From positions 1 through 41,464 of the forward strand of contig LSRY02000085.1 of the NCBI GenBank assembly GCA_001643675.2: DNA of 41,464 bases, in the 5' to 3' direction. This document shows positions 17,301 through 32,300 of this stretch, in pieces. The DNA comes from Monocercomonoides exilis. Taxonomy: Eukaryota; Preaxostyla; Oxymonadida; Polymastigidae. The notes beneath the pieces were generated by a model. The model saw only the letters and a list, made by a program, of their open reading frames with translations. It made no database searches and was not told where the DNA came from. Positions within the stretch are counted from its first letter, which is position 1, and each line of letters begins with the position of its first letter. The position numbers and the translations under genes are program-made.

Positions 17301-20300
17301 GGGAGCGCCTTGCAACGCTGTCCTATCACTCTCTCCCCCATTCACACACACTCTGCATGTGTTTTGAGTGTAAGTTTTGTGTTTATTTCGGCTGAGAAGG
17401 TCTTTTCTCTCTGAAAGGGCCCTCTCACCCGAAATATCACTCAACACCAAATAGAGTGTGTTTTTCTTTTTCGATAAAAATTACAAAATTTGTGTTGATA
17501 GCTCCCTGGCTCCTGTGGCCTGCACAGCAGGCCACACCACTCACCGCGCCCTCCCCGCCCCGCAAAAAAAATAATATGAAAAATTCGGTTATTTCAGTGA
17601 AATGACTGAAAAGAGCCTAGGGCAGCGCGCAGCGCGTTCCTTCCGGCTCGGAGAGAGTGGGGAGCGCCTTGCAACGCTGTCCTATCACTCTCTCCCCCAT
17701 TCACACACACTCTGCATGTGTTTTGAGTGTAAGTTTTGTGTTTATTTCGGCTGAGAAGGTCTTTTCTCTCTGAAAGGGCCCTCTCACCCGAAATATCACT
17801 CAACACCAAATAGAGTGTGTTTTTCTTTTTCGATAAAAATTACAAAATTTGTGTTGATAGCTCCCTGGCTCCTGTGGCCTGCACAGCAGGCCACACCACT
17901 CACCGCGCCCTCCCCGCCCCGCAAAAAATAATATGAAAAATTCGGTTATTTCAGTGAAATGACTGAAAAGAGCCTAGGGCAGCGCGCAGCGCGTTCCTTC
18001 CGGCTCGGAGAGAGTGGGGAGCGCCTTGCAACGCTGTCCTATCACTCTCTCCCCCATTCACACACACTCTGCATGTGTTTTGAGTGTAAGTTTTGTGTTT
18101 ATTTCGGCTGAGAAGGTCTTTTCTCTCTGAAAGGGCCCTCTCACCCGAAATATCACTCAACACCAAATAGAGTGTGTTTTTCTTTTTCGATAAAAATTAC
18201 AAAATTTGTGTTGATAGCTCCCTGGCTCCTGTGGCCTGCACAGCAGGCCACACCACTCACCGCGCCCTCCCCGCCCCGCAAAAAAATAATATGAAAAATT
18301 CGGTTATTTCAGTGAAATGACTGAAAAGAGCCTAGGGCAGCGCGCAGCGCGTTCCTTCCGGCTCGGAGAGAGTGGGGAGCGCCTTGCAACGCTGTCCTAT
18401 CACTCTCTCCCCATTCACACACACTCTGCATGTGTTTTGAGTGTAAGTTTTGTGTTTATTTCGGCTGAGAAGGTCTTTTCTCTCTGAAAGGGCCCTCTCA
18501 CCCGAAATATCACTCAACACCAAATAGAGTGTGTTTTTCTTTTTCGATAAAAATTACAAAATTTGTGTTGATAGCTCCCTGGCTCCTGTGGCCTGCACAG
18601 CAGGCCACACCACTCACCGCGCCCTCCCCGCCCCGCAAAAAAAATAATATGAAAAATTCGGTTATTTCAGTGAAATGACTGAAAAGAGCCTAGGGCAGCG
18701 CGCAGCGCGTTCCTTCCGGCTCGGAGAGAGTGGGGAGCGCCTTGCAACGCTGTCCTATCACTCTCTCCCCCATTCACACACACTCTGCATGTGTTTTGAG
18801 TGTAAGTTTTGTGTTTATTTCGGCTGAGAAGGTCTTTTCTCTCTGAAAGGGCCCTCTCACCCGAAATATCACTCAACACCAAATAGAGTGTGTTTTTCTT
18901 TTTCGATAAAAATTACAAAATTTGTGTTGATAGCTCCCTGAGCTCCTGTGGCCTGCACAGCAGGCCACACCACTCACCGCGCCCTCCCCGCCCCGCAAAA
19001 AAAAATAATATGAAAAATTCGGTTATTTCAGTGAAATGACTGAAAAGAGCCTAGGGCAGCGCGCAGCGCGTTCCTTCCGGCTCGGAGAGAGTGGGGAGCG
19101 CCTTGCAACGCTGTCCTATCACTCTCTCCCCCATTCACACACACTCTGCATGTGTTTTGAGTGTAAGTTTTGTGTTTATTTCGGCTGAGAAGGTCTTTTC
19201 TCTCTGAAAGGGCCCTCTCACCCGAAATATCACTCAACACCAAATAGAGTGTGTTTTTCTTTTTCGATAAAAATTACAAAATTTGTGTTGATAGCTCCCT
19301 GGCTCCTGTGGCCTGCACAGCAGGCCACACCACTCACCGCGCCCTCCCCGCCCCGCAAAAAAAATAATATGAAAAATTCGGTTATTTCAGTGAAATGACT
19401 GAAAAGAGCCTAGGGCAGCGCGCAGCGCGTTCCTTCCGGCTCGGAGAGAGTGGGGAGCGCCTTGCAACGCTGTCCTATCACTCTCTCCCCCATTCACACA
19501 CACTCTGCATGTGTTTTGAGTGTAAGTTTTGTGTTTATTTCGGCTGAGAAGGTCTTTTCTCTCTGAAAGGGCCCTCTCACCCGAAATATCACTCAACACC
19601 AAATAGAGTGTGTTTTTCTTTTTCGATAAAAATTACAAAATTTGTGTTGATAGCTCCCTGGCTCCTGTGGCCTGCACAGCAGGCCACACCACTCACCGCG
19701 CCCTCCCCGCCCCGCAAAAAAAATAATATGAAAAATTCGGTTATTTCAGTGAAATGACTGAAAAGAGCCTAGGGCAGCGCGCAGCGCGTTCCTTCCGGCT
19801 CGGAGAGAGTGGGGAGCGCCTTGCAACGCTGTCCTATCACTCTCTCCCCCATTCACACACACTCTGCATGTGTTTTGAGTGTAAGTTTTGTGTTTATTTC
19901 GGCTGAGAAGGTCTTTTCTCTCTGAAAGGGCCCTCTCACCCGAAATATCACTCAACACCAAATAGAGTGTGTTTTTCTTTTTCGATAAAAATTACAAAAT
20001 TTGTGTTGATAGCTCCCTGGCTCCTGTGGCCTGCACAGCAGGCCACACCACTCACCGCGCCCTCCCCGCCCCGCAAAAAATAATATGAAAAATTCGGTTA
20101 TTTCAGTGAAATGACTGAAAAGAGCCTAGGGCAGCGCGCAGCGCGTTCCTTCCGGCTCGGAGAGAGTGGGGAGCGCCTTGCAACGCTGTCCTATCACTCT
20201 CTCCCCATTCACACACACTCTGCATGTGTTTTGAGTGTAAGTTTTGTGTTTATTTCGGCTGAGAAGGTCTTTTCTCTCTGAAAGGGCCCTCTCACCCGAA

Positions 20301-23300
20301 ATATCACTCAACACCAAATAGAGTGTGTTTTTCTTTTTCGATAAAAATTACAAAATTTGTGTTGATAGCTCCCTGGCTCCTGTGGCCTGCACAGCAGGCC
20401 ACACCACTCACCGCGCCCTCCCCGCCCCGCAAAAAAAATAATATGAAAAATTCGGTTATTTCAGTGAAATGACTGAAAAGAGCCTAGGGCAGCGCGCAGC
20501 GCGTTCCTTCCGGCTCGGAGAGAGTGGGGAGCGCCTTGCAACGCTGTCCTATCACTCTCTCCCCCATTCACACACACTCTGCATGTGTTTTGAGTGTAAG
20601 TTTTGTGTTTATTTCGGCTGAGAAGGTCTTTTCTCTCTGAAAGGGCCCTCTCACCCGAAATATCACTCAACACCAAATAGAGTGTGTTTTTCTTTTTCGA
20701 TAAAAATTACAAAATTTGTGTTGATAGCTCCCTGGCTCCTGTGGCCTGCACAGCAGGCCACACCACTCACCGCGCCCTCCCCGCCCCGCAAAAAAAAATA
20801 ATATGAAAAATTCGGTTATTTCAGTGAAATGACTGAAAAGAGCCTAGGGCAGCGCGCAGCGCGTTCCTTCCGGCTCGGAGAGAGTGGGGAGCGCCTTGCA
20901 ACGCTGTCCTATCACTCTCTCCCCATTCACACACACTCTGCATGTGTTTTGAGTGTAAGTTTTGTGTTTATTTCGGCTGAGAAGGTCTTTTCTCTCTGAA
21001 AGGGCCCTCTCACCCGAAATATCACTCAACACCAAATAGAGTGTGTTTTTCTTTTTCGATAAAAATTACAAAATTTGTGTTGATAGCTCCCTGAGCTCCT
21101 GTGGCCTGCACAGCAGGCCACACCACTCACCGCGCCCTCCCCGCCCCGCAAAAAAAAATAATATGAAAAATTCGGTTATTTCAGTGAAATGACTGAAAAG
21201 AGCCTAGGGCAGCGCGCAGCGCGTTCCTTCCGGCTCGGAGAGAGTGGGGAGCGCCTTGCAACGCTGTCCTATCACTCTCTCCCCATTCACACACACTCTG
21301 CATGTGTTTTGAGTGTAAGTTTTGTGTTTATTTCGGCTGAGAAGGTCTTTTCTCTCTGAAAGGGCCCTCTCACCCGAAATATCACTCAACACCAAATAGA
21401 GTGTGTTTTTCTTTTTCGATAAAAATTACAAAATTTGTGTTGATAGCTCCCTGGCTCCTGTGGCCTGCACAGCAGGCCACACCACTCACCGCGCCCTCCC
21501 CGCCCCGCAAAAAAAAAATAATATGAAAAATTCGGTTATTTCAGTGAAATGACTGAAAAGAGCCTAGGGCAGCGCGCAGCGCGTTCCTTCCGGCTCGGAG
21601 AGAGTGGGGAGCGCCTTGCAACGCTGTCCTATCACTCTCTCCCCCATTCACACACACTCTGCATGTGTTTTGAGTGTAAGTTTTGTGTTTATTTCGGCTG
21701 AGAAGGTCTTTTCTCTCTGAAAGGGCCCTCTCACCCGAAATATCACTCAACACCAAATAGAGTGTGTTTTTCTTTTTCGATAAAAATTACAAAATTTGTG
21801 TTGATAGCTCCCTGGCTCCTGTGGCCTGCACAGCAGGCCACACCACTCACCGCGCCCTCCCCGCCCCGCAAAAAAAATAATATGAAAAATTCGGTTATTT
21901 CAGTGAAATGACTGAAAAGAGCCTAGGGCAGCGCGCAGCGCGTTCCTTCCGGCTCGGAGAGAGTGGGGAGCGCCTTGCAACGCTGTCCTATCACTCTCTC
22001 CCCCATTCACACACACTCTGCATGTGTTTTGAGTGTAAGTTTTGTGTTTATTTCGGCTGAGAAGGTCTTTTCTCTCTGAAAGGGCCCTCTCACCCGAAAT
22101 ATCACTCAACACCAAATAGAGTGTGTTTTTCTTTTTCGATAAAAATTACAAAATTTGTGTTGATAGCTCCCTGGCTCCTGTGGCCTGCACAGCAGGCCAC
22201 ACCACTCACCGCGCCCTCCCCGCCCCGCAAAAAAAATAATATGAAAAATTCGGTTATTTCAGTGAAATGACTGAAAAGAGCCTAGGGCAGCGCGCAGCGC
22301 GTTCCTTCCGGCTCGGAGAGAGTGGGGAGCGCCTTGCAACGCTGTCCTATCACTCTCTCCCCCATTCACACACACTCTGCATGTGTTTTGAGTGTAAGTT
22401 TTGTGTTTATTTCGGCTGAGAAGGTCTTTTCTCTCTGAAAGGGCCCTCTCACCCGAAATATCACTCAACACCAAATAGAGTGTGTTTTTCTTTTTCGATA
22501 AAAATTACAAAATTTGTGTTGATAGCTCCCTGGCTCCTGTGGCCTGCACAGCAGGCCACACCACTCACCGCGCCCTCCCCGCCCCCGCAAAAAAAAATAA
22601 TATGAAAAATTCGGTTATTTCAGTGAAATGACTGAAAAGAGCCTAGGGCAGCGCGCAGCGCGTTCCTTCCGGCTCGGAGAGAGTGGGGAGCGCCTTGCAA
22701 CGCTGTCCTATCACTCTCTCCCCATTCACACACACTCTGCATGTGTTTTGAGTGTAAGTTTTGTGTTTATTTCGGCTGAGAAGGTCTTTTCTCTCTGAAA
22801 GGGCCCTCTCACCCGAAATATCACTCAACACCAAATAGAGTGTGTTTTTCTTTTTCGATAAAAATTACAAAATTTGTGTTGATAGCTCCCTGGCTCCTGT
22901 GGCCTGCACAGCAGGCCACACCACTCACCGCGCCCTCCCCGCCCCGCAAAAAATAATATGAAAAATTCGGTTATTTCAGTGAAATGACTGAAAAGAGCCT
23001 AGGGCAGCGCGCAGCGCGTTCCTTCCGGCTCGGAGAGAGTGGGGAGCGCCTTGCAACGCTGTCCTATCACTCTCTCCCCATTCACACACACTCTGCATGT
23101 GTTTTGAGTGTAAGTTTTGTGTTTATTTCGGCTGAGAAGGTCTTTTCTCTCTGAAAGGGCCCTCTCACCCGAAATATCACTCAACACCAAATAGAGTGTG
23201 TTTTTCTTTTTCGATAAAAATTACAAAATTTGTGTTGATAGCTCCCTGAGCTCCTGTGGCCTGCACAGCAGGCCACACCACTCACCGCGCCCTCCCCGCC

Positions 23301-26300
23301 CCCGCAAAAAAAAAATAATATGAAAAATTCGGTTATTTCAGTGAAATGACTGAAAAGAGCCTAGGGCAGCGCGCAGCGCGTTCCTTCCGGCTCGGAGAGA
23401 GTGGGGAGCGCCTTGCAACGCTGTCCTATCACTCTCTCCCCATTCACACACACTCTGCATGTGTTTTGAGTGTAAGTTTTGTGTTTATTTCGGCTGAGAA
23501 GGTCTTTTCTCTCTGAAAGGGCCCTCTCACCCGAAATATCACTCAACACCAAATAGAGTGTGTTTTTCTTTTTCGATAAAAATTACAAAATTTGTGTTGA
23601 TAGCTCCCTGGCTCCTGTGGCCTGCACAGCAGGCCACACCACTCACCGCGCCCTCCCCGCCCCGCAAAAAATAATATGAAAAATTCGGTTATTTCAGTGA
23701 AATGACTGAAAAGAGCCTAGGGCAGCGCGCAGCGCGTTCCTTCCGGCTCGGAGAGAGTGGGGAGCGCCTTGCAACGCTGTCCTATCACTCTCTCCCCATT
23801 CACACACACTCTGCATGTGTTTTGAGTGTAAGTTTTGTGTTTATTTCGGCTGAGAAGGTCTTTTCTCTCTGAAAGGGCCCTCTCACCCGAAATATCACTC
23901 AACACCAAATAGAGTGTGTTTTTCTTTTTCGATAAAAATTACAAAATTTGTGTTGATAGCTCCCTGGCTCCTGTGGCCTGCACAGCAGGCCACACCACTC
24001 ACCGCGCCCTCCCCGCCCCGCAAAAAAAAAATAATATGAAAAATTCGGTTATTTCAGTGAAATGACTGAAAAGAGCCTAGGGCAGCGCGCAGCGCGTTCC
24101 TTCCGGCTCGGAGAGAGTGGGGAGCGCCTTGCAACGCTGTCCTATCACTCTCTCCCCATTCACACACACTCTGCATGTGTTTTGAGTGTAAGTTTTGTGT
24201 TTATTTCGGCTGAGAAGGTCTTTTCTCTCTGAAAGGGCCCTCTCACCCGAAATATCACTCAACACCAAATAGAGTGTGTTTTTCTTTTTCGATAAAAATT
24301 ACAAAATTTGTGTTGATAGCTCCCTGGCTCCTGTGGCCTGCACAGCAGGCCACACCACTCACCGCGCCCTCCCCGCCCCGCAAAAAAAAATAATATGAAA
24401 AATTCGGTTATTTCAGTGAAATGACTGAAAAGAGCCTAGGGCAGCGCGCAGCGCGTTCCTTCCGGCTCGGAGAGAGTGGGGAGCGCCTTGCAACGCTGTC
24501 CTATCACTCTCTCCCCATTCACACACACTCTGCATGTGTTTTGAGTGTAAGTTTTGTGTTTATTTCGGCTGAGAAGGTCTTTTCTCTCTGAAAGGGCCCT
24601 CTCACCCGAAATATCACTCAACACCAAATAGAGTGTGTTTTTCTTTTTCGATAAAAATTACAAAATTTGTGTTGATAGCTCCCTGGCTCCTGTGGCCTGC
24701 ACAGCAGGCCACACCACTCACCGCGCCCTCCCCGCCCCGCAAAAAAAATAATATGAAAAATTCGGTTATTTCAGTGAAATGACTGAAAAGAGCCTAGGGC
24801 AGCGCGCAGCGCGTTCCTTCCGGCTCGGAGAGAGTGGGGAGCGCCTTGCAACGCTGTCCTATCACTCTCTCCCCCATTCACACACACTCTGCATGTGTTT
24901 TGAGTGTAAGTTTTGTGTTTATTTCGGCTGAGAAGGTCTTTTCTCTCTGAAAGGGCCCTCTCACCCGAAATATCACTCAACACCAAATAGAGTGTGTTTT
25001 TCTTTTTCGATAAAAATTACAAAATTTGTGTTGATAGCTCCCTGGCTCCTGTGGCCTGCACAGCAGGCCACACCACTCACCGCGCCCTCCCCGCCCCGCA
25101 AAAAAAATAATATGAAAAATTCGGTTATTTCAGTGAAATGACTGAAAAGAGCCTAGGGCAGCGCGCAGCGCGTTCCTTCCGGCTCGGAGAGAGTGGGGAG
25201 CGCCTTGCAACGCTGTCCTATCACTCTCTCCCCATTCACACACACTCTGCATGTGTTTTGAGTGTAAGTTTTGTGTTTATTTCGGCTGAGAAGGTCTTTT
25301 CTCTCTGAAAGGGCCCTCTCACCCGAAATATCACTCAACACCAAATAGAGTGTGTTTTTCTTTTTCGATAAAAATTACAAAATTTGTGTTGATAGCTCCC
25401 TGGCTCCTGTGGCCTGCACAGCAGGCCACACCACTCACCGCGCCCTCCCCGCCCCGCAAAAAATAATATGAAAAATTCGGTTATTTCAGTGAAATGACTG
25501 AAAAGAGCCTAGGGCAGCGCGCAGCGCGTTCCTTCCGGCTCGGAGAGAGTGGGGAGCGCCTTGCAACGCTGTCCTATCACTCTCTCCCCATTCACACACA
25601 CTCTGCATGTGTTTTGAGTGTAAGTTTTGTGTTTATTTCGGCTGAGAAGGTCTTTTCTCTCTGAAAGGGCCCTCTCACCCGAAATATCACTCAACACCAA
25701 ATAGAGTGTGTTTTTCTTTTTCGATAAAAATTACAAAATTTGTGTTGATAGCTCCCTGGCTCCTGTGGCCTGCACAGCAGGCCACACCACTCACCGCGCC
25801 CTCCCCGCCCCGCAAAAAATAATATGAAAAATTCGGTTATTTCAGTGAAATGACTGAAAAGAGCCTAGGGCAGCGCGCAGCGCGTTCCTTCCGGCTCGGA
25901 GAGAGTGGGGAGCGCCTTGCAACGCTGTCCTATCACTCTCTCCCCATTCACACACACTCTGCATGTGTTTTGAGTGTAAGTTTTGTGTTTATTTCGGCTG
26001 AGAAGGTCTTTTCTCTCTGAAAGGGCCCTCTCACCCGAAATATCACTCAACACCAAATAGAGTGTGTTTTTCTTTTTCGATAAAAATTACAAAATTTGTG
26101 TTGATAGCTCCCTGGCTCCTGTGGCCTGCACAGCAGGCCACACCACTCACCGCGCCCTCCCCGCCCCGCAAAAAAAAATAATATGAAAAATTCGGTTATT
26201 TCAGTGAAATGACTGAAAAGAGCCTAGGGCAGCGCGCAGCGCGTTCCTTCCGGCTCGGAGAGAGTGGGGAGCGCCTTGCAACGCTGTCCTATCACTCTCT

Positions 26301-29300
26301 CCCCATTCACACACACTCTGCATGTGTTTTGAGTGTAAGTTTTGTGTTTATTTCGGCTGAGAAGGTCTTTTCTCTCTGAAAGGGCCCTCTCACCCGAAAT
26401 ATCACTCAACACCAAATAGAGTGTGTTTTTCTTTTTCGATAAAAATTACAAAATTTGTGTTGATAGCTCCCTGGCTCCTGTGGCCTGCACAGCAGGCCAC
26501 ACCACTCACCGCGCCCTCCCCGCCCCGCAAAAAATAATATGAAAAATTCGGTTATTTCAGTGAAATGACTGAAAAGAGCCTAGGGCAGCGCGCAGCGCGT
26601 TCCTTCCGGCTCGGAGAGAGTGGGGAGCGCCTTGCAACGCTGTCCTATCACTCTCTCCCCATTCACACACACTCTGCATGTGTTTTGAGTGTAAGTTTTG
26701 TGTTTATTTCGGCTGAGAAGGTCTTTTCTCTCTGAAAGGGCCCTCTCACCCGAAATATCACTCAACACCAAATAGAGTGTGTTTTTCTTTTTCGATAAAA
26801 ATTACAAAATTTGTGTTGATAGCTCCCTGGCTCCTGTGGCCTGCACAGCAGGCCACACCACTCACCGCGCCCTCCCCGCCCCGCAAAAAATAATATGAAA
26901 AATTCGGTTATTTCAGTGAAATGACTGAAAAGAGCCTAGGGCAGCAGCGCGTTCCTTCCGGCTCGGAGAGAGTGGGGAGCGCCTTGCAACGCTGTCCTAT
27001 CACTCTCTCCCCATTCACACACACTCTGCATGTGTTTTGAGTGTAAGTTTTGTGTTTATTTCGGCTGAGAAGGTCTTTTCTCTCTGAAAGGGCCCTCTCA
27101 CCCGAAATATCACTCAACACCAAATAGAGTGTGTTTTTCTTTTTCGATAAAAATTACAAAATTTGTGTTGATAGCTCCCTGGCTCCTGTGGCCTGCACAG
27201 CAGGCCACACCACTCACCGCGCCCTCCCCGCCCCGCAAAAAATAATATGAAAAATTCGGTTATTTCAGTGAAATGACTGAAAAGAGCCTAGGGCAGCGCG
27301 CAGCGTTCCTTCCGGCTCGGAGAGAGTGGGGAGCGCCTTGCAACGCTGTCCTATCACTCTCTCCCCATTCACACACACTCTGCATGTGTTTTGAGTGTAA
27401 GTTTTGTGTTTATTTCGGCTGAGAAGGTCTTTTCTCTCTGAAAGGGCCCTCTCACCCGAAATATCACTCAACACCAAATAGAGTGTGTTTTTCTTTTTCG
27501 ATAAAAATTACAAAATTTGTGTTGATAGCTCCCTGGCTCCTGTGGCCTGCACAGCAGGCCACACCACTCACCGCGCCCTCCCCGCCCCGCAAAAAATAAT
27601 ATGAAAAATTCGGTTATTTCAGTGAAATGACTGAAAAGAGCCTAGGGCAGCGCGCAGCGCGTTCCTTCCGGCTCGGAGAGAGTGGGGAGCGCCTTGCAAC
27701 GCTGTCCTATCACTCTCTCCCCATTCACACACACTCTGCATGTGTTTTGAGTGTAAGTTTTGTGTTTATTTCGGCTGAGAAGGTCTTTTCTCTCTGAAAG
27801 GGCCCTCTCACCCGAAATATCACTCAACACCAAATAGAGTGTGTTTTTCTTTTTCGATAAAAATTACAAAATTTGTGTTGATAGCTCCCTGGCTCCTGTG
27901 GCCTGCACAGCAGGCCACACCACTCACCGCGCCCTCCCCGCCCCGCAAAAAATAATATGAAAAATTCGGTTATTTCAGTGAAATGACTGAAAAGAGCCTA
28001 GGGCAGCGCGCAGCGCGTTCCTTCCGGCTCGGAGAGAGTGGGGAGCGCCTTGCAACGCTGTCCTATCACTCTCTCCCCCATTCACACACACTCTGCATGT
28101 GTTTTGAGTGTAAGTTTTGTGTTTATTTCGGCTGAGAAGGTCTTTTCTCTCTGAAAGGGCCCTCTCACCCGAAATATCACTCAACACCAAATAGAGTGTG
28201 TTTTTCTTTTTCGATAAAAATTACAAAATTTGTGTTGATAGCTCCCTGGCTCCTGTGGCCTGCACAGCAGGCCACACCACTCACCGCGCCCTCCCCGCCC
28301 CGCAAAAAATAATATGAAAAATTCGGTTATTTCAGTGAAATGACTGAAAAGAGCCTAGGGCAGCGCGCAGCGTTCCTTCCGGCTCGGAGAGAGTGGGGAG
28401 CGCCTTGCAACGCTGTCCTATCACTCTCTCCCCCATTCACACACACTCTGCATGTGTTTTGAGTGTAAGTTTTGTGTTTATTTCGGCTGAGAAGGTCTTT
28501 TCTCTCTGAAAGGGCCCTCTCACCCGAAATATCACTCAACACCAAATAGAGTGTGTTTTTCTTTTTCGATAAAAATTACAAAATTTGTGTTGATAGCTCC
28601 CTGGCTCCTGTGGCCTGCACAGCAGGCCACACCACTCACCGCGCCCTCCCCGCCCCGCAAAAAATAATATGAAAAATTCGGTTATTTCAGTGAAATGACT
28701 GAAAAGAGCCTAGGGCAGCGCGTTCCTTCCGGCTCGGAGAGAGTGGGGAGCGCCTTGCAACGCTGTCCTATCACTCTCTCCCCCATTCACACACACTCTG
28801 CATGTGTTTTGAGTGTAAGTTTTGTGTTTATTTCGGCTGAGAAGGTCTTTTCTCTCTGAAAGGGCCCTCTCACCCGAAATATCACTCAACACCAAATAGA
28901 GTGTGTTTTTCTTTTTCGATAAAAATTACAAAATTTGTGTTGATAGCTCCCTGGCTCCTGTGGCCTGCACAGCAGGCCACACCACTCACCGCGCCCTCCC
29001 CGCCCCGCAAAAAAAATAATATGAAAAATTCGGTTATTTCAGTGAAATGACTGAAAAGAGCCTAGGGCAGCGCGCAGCGTTCCTTCCGGCTCGGAGAGAG
29101 TGGGGAGCGCCTTGCAACGCTGTCCTATCACTCTCTCCCCATTCACACACACTCTGCATGTGTTTTGAGTGTAAGTTTTGTGTTTATTTCGGCTGAGAAG
29201 GTCTTTTCTCTCTGAAAGGGCCCTCTCACCCGAAATATCACTCAACACCAAATAGAGTGTGTTTTTCTTTTTCGATAAAAATTACAAAATTTGTGTTGAT

Positions 29301-32300
29301 AGCTCCCTGGCTCCTGTGGCCTGCACAGCAGGCCACACCACTCACCGCGCCCTCCCCGCCCCGCAAAAAAAATAATATGAAAAATTCGGTTATTTCAGTG
29401 AAATGACTGAAAAGAGCCTAGGGCAGCGCGCAGCGCGTTCCTTCCGGCTCGGAGAGAGTGGGGAGCGCCTTGCAACGCTGTCCTATCACTCTCTCCCCCA
29501 TTCACACACACTCTGCATGTGTTTTGAGTGTAAGTTTTGTGTTTATTTCGGCTGAGAAGGTCTTTTCTCTCTGAAAGGGCCCTCTCACCCGAAATATCAC
29601 TCAACACCAAATAGAGTGTGTTTTTCTTTTTCGATAAAAATTACAAAATTTGTGTTGATAGCTCCCTGGCTCCTGTGGCCTGCACAGCAGGCCACACCAC
29701 TCACCGCGCCCTCCCCGCCCCGCAAAAAATAATATGAAAAATTCGGTTATTTCAGTGAAATGACTGAAAAGAGCCTAGGGCAGCGCGCAGCGTTCCTTCC
29801 GGCTCGGAGAGAGTGGGGAGCGCCTTGCAACGCTGTCCTATCACTCTCTCCCCATTCACACACACTCTGCATGTGTTTTGAGTGTAAGTTTTGTGTTTAT
29901 TTCGGCTGAGAAGGTCTTTTCTCTCTGAAAGGGCCCTCTCACCCGAAATATCACTCAACACCAAATAGAGTGTGTTTTTCTTTTTCGATAAAAATTACAA
30001 AATTTGTGTTGATAGCTCCCTGGCTCCTGTGGCCTGCACAGCAGGCCACACCACTCACCGCGCCCTCCCCGCCCCGCAAAAAATAATATGAAAAATTCGG
30101 TTATTTCAGTGAAATGACTGAAAAGAGCCTAGGGCAGCGCGCAGCGCGTTCCTTCCGGCTCGGAGAGAGTGGGGAGCGCCTTGCAACGCTGTCCTATCAC
30201 TCTCTCCCCCATTCACACACACTCTGCATGTGTTTTGAGTGTAAGTTTTGTGTTTATTTCGGCTGAGAAGGTCTTTTCTCTCTGAAAGGGCCCTCTCACC
30301 CGAAATATCACTCAACACCAAATAGAGTGTGTTTTTCTTTTTCGATAAAAATTACAAAATTTGTGTTGATAGCTCCCTGGCTCCTGTGGCCTGCACAGCA
30401 GGCCACACCACTCACCGCGCCCTCCCCGCCCCGCAAAAAATAATATGAAAAATTCGGTTATTTCAGTGAAATGACTGAAAAGAGCCTAGGGCAGCGCGCA
30501 GCGCGTTCCTTCCGGCTCGGAGAGAGTGGGGAGCGCCTTGCAACGCTGTCCTATCACTCTCTCCCCATTCACACACACTCTGCATGTGTTTTGAGTGTAA
30601 GTTTTGTGTTTATTTCGGCTGAGAAGGTCTTTTCTCTCTGAAAGGGCCCTCTCACCCGAAATATCACTCAACACCAAATAGAGTGTGTTTTTCTTTTTCG
30701 ATAAAAATTACAAAATTTGTGTTGATAGCTCCCTGGCTCCTGTGGCCTGCACAGCAGGCCACACCACTCACCGCGCCCTCCCCGCCCCGCAAAAAAATAA
30801 TATGAAAAATTCGGTTATTTCAGTGAAATGACTGAAAAGAGCCTAGGGCAGCGCGCAGCGTTCCTTCCGGCTCGGAGAGTGGGGAGCGCCTTGCAACGCT
30901 GTCCTATCACTCTCTCCCCATTCACACACACTCTGCATGTGTTTTGAGTGTAAGTTTTGTGTTTATTTCGGCTGAGAAGGTCTTTTCTCTCTGAAAGGGC
31001 CCTCTCACCCGAAATATCACTCAACACCAAATAGAGTGTGTTTTTCTTTTCGATAAAAATTACAAAATTTGTGTTGATAGCTCCCTGGCTCCTGTGGCCT
31101 GCACAGCAGGCCACACCACTCACCGCGCCCTCCCCGCCCCGCAAAAAAAAAATAATATGAAAAATTCGGTTATTTCAGTGAAATGACTGAAAGAGCCTAG
31201 GGCAGCGCGCAGCGCGTTCCTTCCGGCTCGGAGAGAGTGGGGAGCGCCTTGCAACGCTGTCCTATCACTCTCTCCCCATTCACACACACTCTGCATGTGT
31301 TTTGAGTGTAAGTTTTGTGTTTATTTCGGCTGAGAAGGTCTTTTCTCTCTGAAAGGGCCCTCTCACCCGAAATATCACTCAACACCAAATAGAGTGTGTT
31401 TTTCTTTTTCGATAAAAATTACAAAATTTGTGTTGATAGCTCCCTGGCTCCTGTGGCCTGCACAGCAGGCCACACCACTCACCGCGCCCTCCCCGCCCCG
31501 CAAAAATAATATGAAAAATTCGGTTATTTCAGTGAAATGACTGAAAGAGCCTAGGGCAGCGCGCAGCGTTCCTTCCGGCTCGGAGAGAGTGGGGAGCGCC
31601 TTGCAACGCTGTCCTATCACTCTCTCCCCATTCACACACACTCTGCATGTGTTTTGGAGTGTAAGTTTTGTGTTTATTTCGGCTGAGAAGGTCTTTTCTC
31701 TCTGAAAGGGCCCTCTCACCCGAAATATCACTCAACACCAAATAGAGTGTGTTTTTCTTTTTCGATAAAAATTACAAAATTTGTGTTGATAGCTCCCTGG
31801 CTCCTGTGGCCTGCACAGCAGGCCACACCACTCACCGCGCCCTCCCCGCCCCGCAAAAAATAATATGAAAAATTCGGTTATTTCAGTGAAATGACTGAAA
31901 AGAGCCTAGGGCAGCGCGCAGCGCGTTCCTTCCGGCTCGGAGAGTGGGGAGCGCCTTGCAACGCTGTCCTATCACTCTCTCCCCATTCACACACACTCTG
32001 CATGTGTTTTGAGTGTAAGTTTTGTGTTTATTTCGGCTGAGAAGGTCTTTTCTCTGAAAGGGCCCTCTCACCCGAAATATCACTCAACACCAAATAGAGT
32101 GTGTTTTTCTTTTCGATAAAAATTACAAAATTTGTGTTGATAGCTCCCTGGCTCCTGTGGCCTGCACAGCAGGCCACACCACTCACCGCGCCCTCCCCGC
32201 CCCGCAAAAAAAATAATATGAAAAATTCGGTTATTTCAGTGAAATGACTGAAAAGAGCCTAGGGCAGCGCGCAGCGCGTTCCTTCCGGCTCGGAGAGAGT

